Shown here: piece after piece, positions 61,019 through 64,000 of the stretch
How positions within the stretch are numbered: position 1 is the stretch's first letter
How the letters are laid out: every line of letters starts with the position of its first letter
Assembly (NCBI RefSeq): GCF_003865075.1
Contig: NZ_BHWB01000021.1
Location: 1-64,000, forward strand
Length of the DNA stretch: 64,000 bases
From: Bacteroides faecalis
Lineage (GTDB): Bacteria; Bacteroidota; Bacteroidia; Bacteroidales; Bacteroidaceae
Direction: 5' to 3'
Program-made: the position numbers and the translations under genes
Notes under the pieces: generated by a model
The model's database searches: none
The model's input: only the letters and a program-made list of their open reading frames with translations
Told to the model about the DNA's origin: nothing

Positions 61019-61045
61019 GAACCATAAACCTAAAAGACAACGGAT

Positions 61046-61354
61046 ATGATAGCAAAGACAATTTTAGAGCAGATTGGCGGCAGACGCTTTGCCGCCATGA
61101 CGGGAAGCAAAGACTTCACAGACATGGGCAACGGCTTGCGCATGAGCCTTGCGAGGAACAAGACCAGTGCCAACCGCCTTGACATCATCTATGACGGAGG
61201 GGCAGACCTATACAATATGCGTTTCTACCGCAAGACGTTCAGCAAAAAGACATTCGAGAGCAGGACGAAGGACATTGAAACGCACGAGGGGATATATTGC
61301 GATATGCTGGAGGAAATGTTCACGATGGTAACGGGACTTTACACCCGCTTTTGA
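61046..61354 (+). CDS. small conserved hypothetical protein
   Basis: A 102-residue protein starting MIAKTILEQIGGRRFAAMTG, with SKDFTDMGNGLRMSLARNKT and DGGADLYNMRFYR in the middle. It is typical of small conserved genes in Bacteroides conjugative elements; no activity is known. It follows the GC hairpin by 27 bases. Confidence 0.6.
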   Translation: MIAKTILEQIGGRRFAAMTGSKDFTDMGNGLRMSLARNKTSANRLDIIYDGGADLYNMRFYRKTFSKKTFESRTKDIETHEGIYCDMLEEMFTMVTGLYTRF

Positions 61355-61360
61355 GGGGTG

Positions 61361-61417
61361 GGCGGCAAAAGCCGCCTACTTTCTTTCATGAGCATGATGG
61401 CGGATAAGAAAGTAGGC
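61361..61417. repeat. two overlapping, mutually exclusive hairpins
   Basis: GGCGGC-AAAA-GCCGCC (61361-61376) overlaps the left arm of GCCTACTTTCTT (61374-61385) with AAGAAAGTAGGC (61406-61417), a perfect 12-bp pair. Only one can form at a time, which suggests a switch or processing site before the gene at 61471. Confidence 0.6.
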
Positions 61418-61470
61418 AAAGAAACCTTTGTACCAATCTACGATAGTATTCACAAAAACAAGTTTTAATC

Positions 61471-61692
61471 ATGGAAACAATCAGACAGAACGGAAAAACC
61501 ATCTTGTACAGCAACGACGGCATAAGCATAAAGATGGTTTTCAAGAACCTTACGGGCAGGAATTTTCAAGGTCAGGAATATACAGACTATATCCGGCATA
61601 TCGCAATCGGCAGCATGGGATTCTCACCCGGTATCATAGAGCATTGCAGGGACGGTGAGGTTGCAGGCAAAGGGACAATCCCGAATGTATGA
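61471..61692 (+). CDS. small hypothetical protein, last gene of the accessory run
   Basis: A 73-residue protein starting METIRQNGKTILYSNDGISI, with GRNFQGQEYTDYIRHIAIGS and a Gly-rich end. No domain is recognised. A strong terminator follows its stop by six bases and ends the plus-strand run. Confidence 0.55.
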   Translation: METIRQNGKTILYSNDGISIKMVFKNLTGRNFQGQEYTDYIRHIAIGSMGFSPGIIEHCRDGEVAGKGTIPNV

Positions 61693-61698
61693 AAACTG

Positions 61699-61733
61699 AA
61701 ACTCCGATGAAGTTGGCGGCTTCATCGGAGTTT
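61699..61733. terminator. bidirectional terminator, 14-bp perfect stem
   Basis: AAACTCCGATGAAG (61699-61712) pairs with CTTCATCGGAGTTT (61720-61733). It lies between the accessory run and the convergent tra operon. Confidence 0.88.
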
Positions 61734-61754
61734 CTTTCGTCAGACACTTATTCT

Positions 61755-62282
61755 TTATGGTACATACAGCAGCGCAAACTCAGCCTTCCTTCGTTTGAGC
61801 AGCATGGCGTGGCGTTTCCCCTTATAGTTACAGAAAGCGATATACTCCCGGTAGATGTTCCTGTCACCCGCCTCCAGCTTTCGGATTAGCGTGCTTTTGG
61901 GTATCTTCCCACTCCCCAAAAGACGGTACGGACCGACATTGTAGGCGAGCGTGGCAAGCAGAAGCGAATCCTTCCCGAACTGCTGGAACATCGCGCAGAA
62001 CTTCCGCAAGTCTTTTCGCAGAAGCGCGTCCGCCTGCCGCTTCGTCATGGTGCGTGCCGAATACCTTTCCCCCGGCTGCAACCGATGTCCATATCCTACA
62101 TACGGGTGATGTTTTTCCGAATGCCAGCCCTCAAAATACTTCGTGCATCGCACCGCCCTCTCAAATGGTGGCAGCCGGTAGATAGCCGCCTGCCCGTCCG
62201 TTCCCTCATGGCGTCTGTTCCGTGCGGACACGGAACAGACCGCCAGAAGCGAACAGAGGATAGCCATGAATACACGCATCAT
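61755..62282 (-). CDS. lysozyme-like glycoside hydrolase of the tra region
   Basis: A 175-residue exported protein (signal ending VCSVSA) of the GH24-like lysozyme fold. TKYFEGWHSEKHHPYVGYGH holds the expected catalytic Glu (in FEG) and the glycine-rich turn. LLLATLAYNVGPYRLLGSG and a C-terminal basic run follow. It would open peptidoglycan for assembly of the conjugation channel. It overlaps the traQ-like gene by four bases and is the last gene of the tra operon. Confidence 0.82.
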   Translation of the reverse strand: MMRVFMAILCSLLAVCSVSARNRRHEGTDGQAAIYRLPPFERAVRCTKYFEGWHSEKHHPYVGYGHRLQPGERYSARTMTKRQADALLRKDLRKFCAMFQQFGKDSLLLATLAYNVGPYRLLGSGKIPKSTLIRKLEAGDRNIYREYIAFCNYKGKRHAMLLKRRKAEFALLYVP

Positions 62283-62785
62283 CGTGTAAGGGGCTTGAAG
62301 TTCCCGATGGGGACAACAGTGATAACCCCGTCATCCTTCACGTTTCGGTTGTTGAAGTCAAATTCCAACTCATAGGAGTTGCCGAAATTGTCCTCCACTA
62401 CCACGATGAAGTTGTGCGCCTCGTCACCTTGCGCCGTGTAGTACAGCCGGAACTTCTCGTTTTCGAGCAGGTAGCGGTCATTGGGCAGGAAAGTGATGCC
62501 GTTGTCCATTTTCAGTGTGCCCTCACCCTCGAACTGGAAATACCGGATGGTATAGAGGGTATTGGCGAAATCGCCCGTTTTCTTCAGCTCACAGCGGATT
62601 TCCACCGTCTGCCCCTTTGTGACCTTGTTCGGCACGGGCATGGTTTCCACCGTGAAGGGATAGGATTGCTGGATGTCCATATCGTCGTCGCACGATACGA
62701 ATGTGAATGACACTGCGGCGAACAGGCAGAGTGCCAACGCCTTGAAGATTGATGTTCTCTTGTTCTTGTTGTTCAGTATGTTCAT
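62279..62785 (-). CDS. traQ: TraQ-like DUF3872 lipoprotein
   Basis: A 168-residue lipoprotein with a signal ending SFTFVSCDDD. The mature part is an Ig-like beta domain with TVETMPVPNKVTKGQTVEIR and TIRYFQFEGEGTLKM. It matches the DUF3872 protein found near the end of CTnDOT-type tra operons, termed TraQ. Its start shares a base with the traP-like stop. The exact role in mating is unknown. Confidence 0.78.
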   Translation of the reverse strand: MNILNNKNKRTSIFKALALCLFAAVSFTFVSCDDDMDIQQSYPFTVETMPVPNKVTKGQTVEIRCELKKTGDFANTLYTIRYFQFEGEGTLKMDNGITFLPNDRYLLENEKFRLYYTAQGDEAHNFIVVVEDNFGNSYELEFDFNNRNVKDDGVITVVPIGNFKPLTR

Positions 62786-63684
62786 TATTCTTTGATTTTT
62801 AGATTGTTGTTCTTTTGTTGTTTTCTTGATACTTGTTGCAGGTACTCGTTCAAGTCCTTGCAGCCTTGATAGATGCCGGAACGGTCTGTCACCTTTCCTC
62901 CGTAGCGTGTCCGCAGGGCTTCCATTGCCCTGCGTCCGGCTTCGTCACGGTCGAGGTAACAGTCGATGCGCTCGTACCCGTCCAGATGTTTCAAAGCCTT
63001 TTCCACGTTGGCGACGGAGTTCAGCACAAGGCAGTCACCCGTTGCCAAACCGAGCGTGACGGCGGACAGGAAGTCCATAAAGCCCTCGAACACGCTGCAC
63101 ACGTCCGCCGGGATGTCCCCCGCCTTGACCAGCGACACGTCCTTTGGTGGTACGCAACCCTTGAAACGGCGGCTTCGGGTTTCATAGCCGCCCGACACGT
63201 TCGGAAAGCCGACGGCAAAGTACCGCTTACCACGCACGCCGTAGTTCAGGCGGCAGCAGTGGCGGGATGCAACGGCATAAGGGATGCCTCTTTCCTTCAA
63301 ATACTCCGTCAGCGGAGAGCGGAGCAGCGGGACGGCTTCCACTCCCTCAAAGGCAGGTTCGGACGGTTCCGGCAGGTACAACGGCTTTTCTGCTGCGGCA
63401 AGCGGCATACGGGCGGTTTCCGCTATGAATCTCGCCTGCGCCATGAAATCCCCGCTTCGGGTAAACTCCCCGACAAGCGTGAAGATGTCGCCGCCCTTGC
63501 CCAAGCCGAAGTCGTACCAGAGCTGTTTCGCCACGTTCACACGGAAGGAGGGCGTGCGTTCACTGCGGTATGGCGCACGATACCACAGCTCGTTTCCGCT
63601 CCTTCGGACAGGCTCATGTCCCAGCCGTGCGAGAAAGTCCGCAATGGGTATCTGCCTCATATTCTCAATGTCCGTCCGTTCCAT
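62785..63684 (-). CDS. traP: TraP-like DNA primase (Toprim)
   Basis: A protein of about 299 residues. The N-terminal part (about 9-75) has the shape of a CHC2-type primase finger: YRAPYRSERTPSFRVN and WYDFGLGKGGDIFTLV. It lacks the zinc-binding Cys/His residues. The Toprim part has VFEGFMDFLSAVTLG and CYLDRDEAGRRAMEALR with acidic metal ligands. It probably primes the complementary strand after transfer. The frame is open to 63759, but the ATG at 63684 sits nine bases after the traO stop and avoids overlap. Confidence 0.8.
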   Translation of the reverse strand: MERTDIENMRQIPIADFLARLGHEPVRRSGNELWYRAPYRSERTPSFRVNVAKQLWYDFGLGKGGDIFTLVGEFTRSGDFMAQARFIAETARMPLAAAEKPLYLPEPSEPAFEGVEAVPLLRSPLTEYLKERGIPYAVASRHCCRLNYGVRGKRYFAVGFPNVSGGYETRSRRFKGCVPPKDVSLVKAGDIPADVCSVFEGFMDFLSAVTLGLATGDCLVLNSVANVEKALKHLDGYERIDCYLDRDEAGRRAMEALRTRYGGKVTDRSGIYQGCKDLNEYLQQVSRKQQKNNNLKIKE

Positions 63685-63692
63685 GCGACGTG

Positions 63693-64000
63693 TCAGTTGA
63701 TGATTATCTTGACGCCCGCCCCGAACTGCGTATGGAACTTCCGTGTGTCGCCACCCCACAGCAGGCGCTCCCGGAGGTTGGCGAGCAGGGCGATACGGTC
63801 AGCCACGTAAAACTCCACATCGAGCGTCAGCGCACCGCCGTAGATGAAGGCGTCCCGGTCATGGAGCGTGGAGCCGTCATGCAGCACTTTCTCGCCCCAA
63901 TTCACCGACTCATATCCGGCGAGAGCCGAAGCCCCCGCATAGACGAACACTATTTTACGGGCGTCGGAGAGTATCTTGAAATAATAACCGCCCTCCGCCG
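63693..64000 (-). CDS. traO: conjugal transfer protein TraO, partial
   Basis: The C-terminal part of a TraO-family outer-membrane protein; the 5' end lies beyond the window. Reading through the edge gives GGYYFKILSDARKIVFVYAG, then SALAGYESVNWGEKVLHDGS and a barrel-type end, FHTQFGAGVKIIIN. TraO is needed for CTnDOT-type transfer and probably sits in the outer membrane. It is followed by the traP-like gene. Confidence 0.82.
   Translation of the reverse strand, partial: AEGGYYFKILSDARKIVFVYAGASALAGYESVNWGEKVLHDGSTLHDRDAFIYGGALTLDVEFYVADRIALLANLRERLLWGGDTRKFHTQFGAGVKIIIN

Larger units (their letters stand above)
56856..64000. mobile_element. end portion of a CTnDOT-like conjugative transposon
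   Basis: Supported by traO, traP-, traQ- and lysozyme-type genes on the minus strand, and PcfK/PcfJ, DUF3873 and small conserved element genes on the plus strand. Base composition is more GC-rich than the chromosomal genes and operons overlap tightly. The element continues past the window; integrase and mobilisation genes are not in view. The left limit is approximate. Confidence 0.85.

Noticed and set aside
62833..63810. 325-codon plus-strand frame
   Set aside because: Antisense to the primase and traO genes; long only because the region is GC-rich.
1..64000. tRNA or rRNA genes
   Set aside because: No cloverleaf with T-loop GTTCRA-type motif or rRNA-like stretch was noticed when reading; a tRNAscan run was not possible.

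Overview
The window looks like the chromosome of a gut Bacteroides (Bacteroidales). It has Bacteroides-type promoters (-7 box TAnnTTTG, one with a well-spaced upstream TTTG), lipoproteins, Bacteroidetes outer-membrane protein families (BtuG-like, DUF4465, PCMD, OMP_b-brl) and a CTnDOT-type tra region. Gene content and order resemble the B. thetaiotaomicron segment carrying the third B12-uptake locus, methylmalonyl-CoA mutase, bile salt hydrolase and the ilv and citrate-branch operons. This is a judgement from memory, not from a search.

Region 1 (1-4.6 kb): a decayed alpha-galactosidase-like gene, a Crp/Fnr regulator, and a MATE exporter with a 28-bp palindrome beside its promoter. Region 2 (4.6-27 kb) is centred on cobalamin. 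Three minus-strand cobalamin riboswitches, each preceded by a -7 box, control (a) an AAEx/AspT-type transporter, (b) a btuG-btuB-btuF-btuC-btuD uptake operon and (c) a BtuH-like DUF4465 lipoprotein. On the plus strand are cobQ, a large outer-membrane barrel protein and a cytidylate-kinase-like protein. Next come a second AAEx transporter on the minus strand and the B12-dependent methylmalonyl-CoA mutase pair mutA-mutB. Together these suggest one physiological unit: B12 capture, corrinoid salvage, the B12 enzyme of the succinate-to-propionate route, and possibly a dicarboxylate exporter switched on when B12 is scarce.

Region 3 (27-41.4 kb): an orphan sensor kinase, topB, a bile-salt-hydrolase-family enzyme, an M20 peptidase with aroC, two PCMD lipoproteins with an outer-membrane barrel protein, a cysteine desulfidase/serine deaminase-family enzyme and a SlyD-like isomerase. 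Region 4 (41.6-48.5 kb): ilvD-ilvB-ilvN-acyl-ACP thioesterase-outer-membrane protein-ilvC, preceded by a complete leader-peptide attenuator. Region 5 (48.7-55.7 kb): a UPF1-like helicase and the acn-icd-gltA operon, which supplies 2-oxoglutarate.

Region 6 (55.7-64 kb): repeat-rich intergenic DNA with a MITE-like long inverted repeat, an eroded IS transposase and a candidate structured small RNA. It leads into the end of a conjugative transposon. The element shows a hairpin-rich non-coding end, an operon of small proteins with PcfK/PcfJ-like members, and the distal tra genes (traO partial, traP-like primase, traQ-like, lysozyme) on the opposite strand. Its DNA is visibly more GC-rich than the chromosome, especially beyond about 61.7 kb.

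The most interesting signals are the riboswitch-controlled AAEx transporter, the ilv attenuator, the small-RNA candidate at the element boundary, the four-stem structure at 57470-57552 and the four tandem 22-bp dyads at 37221-37304.
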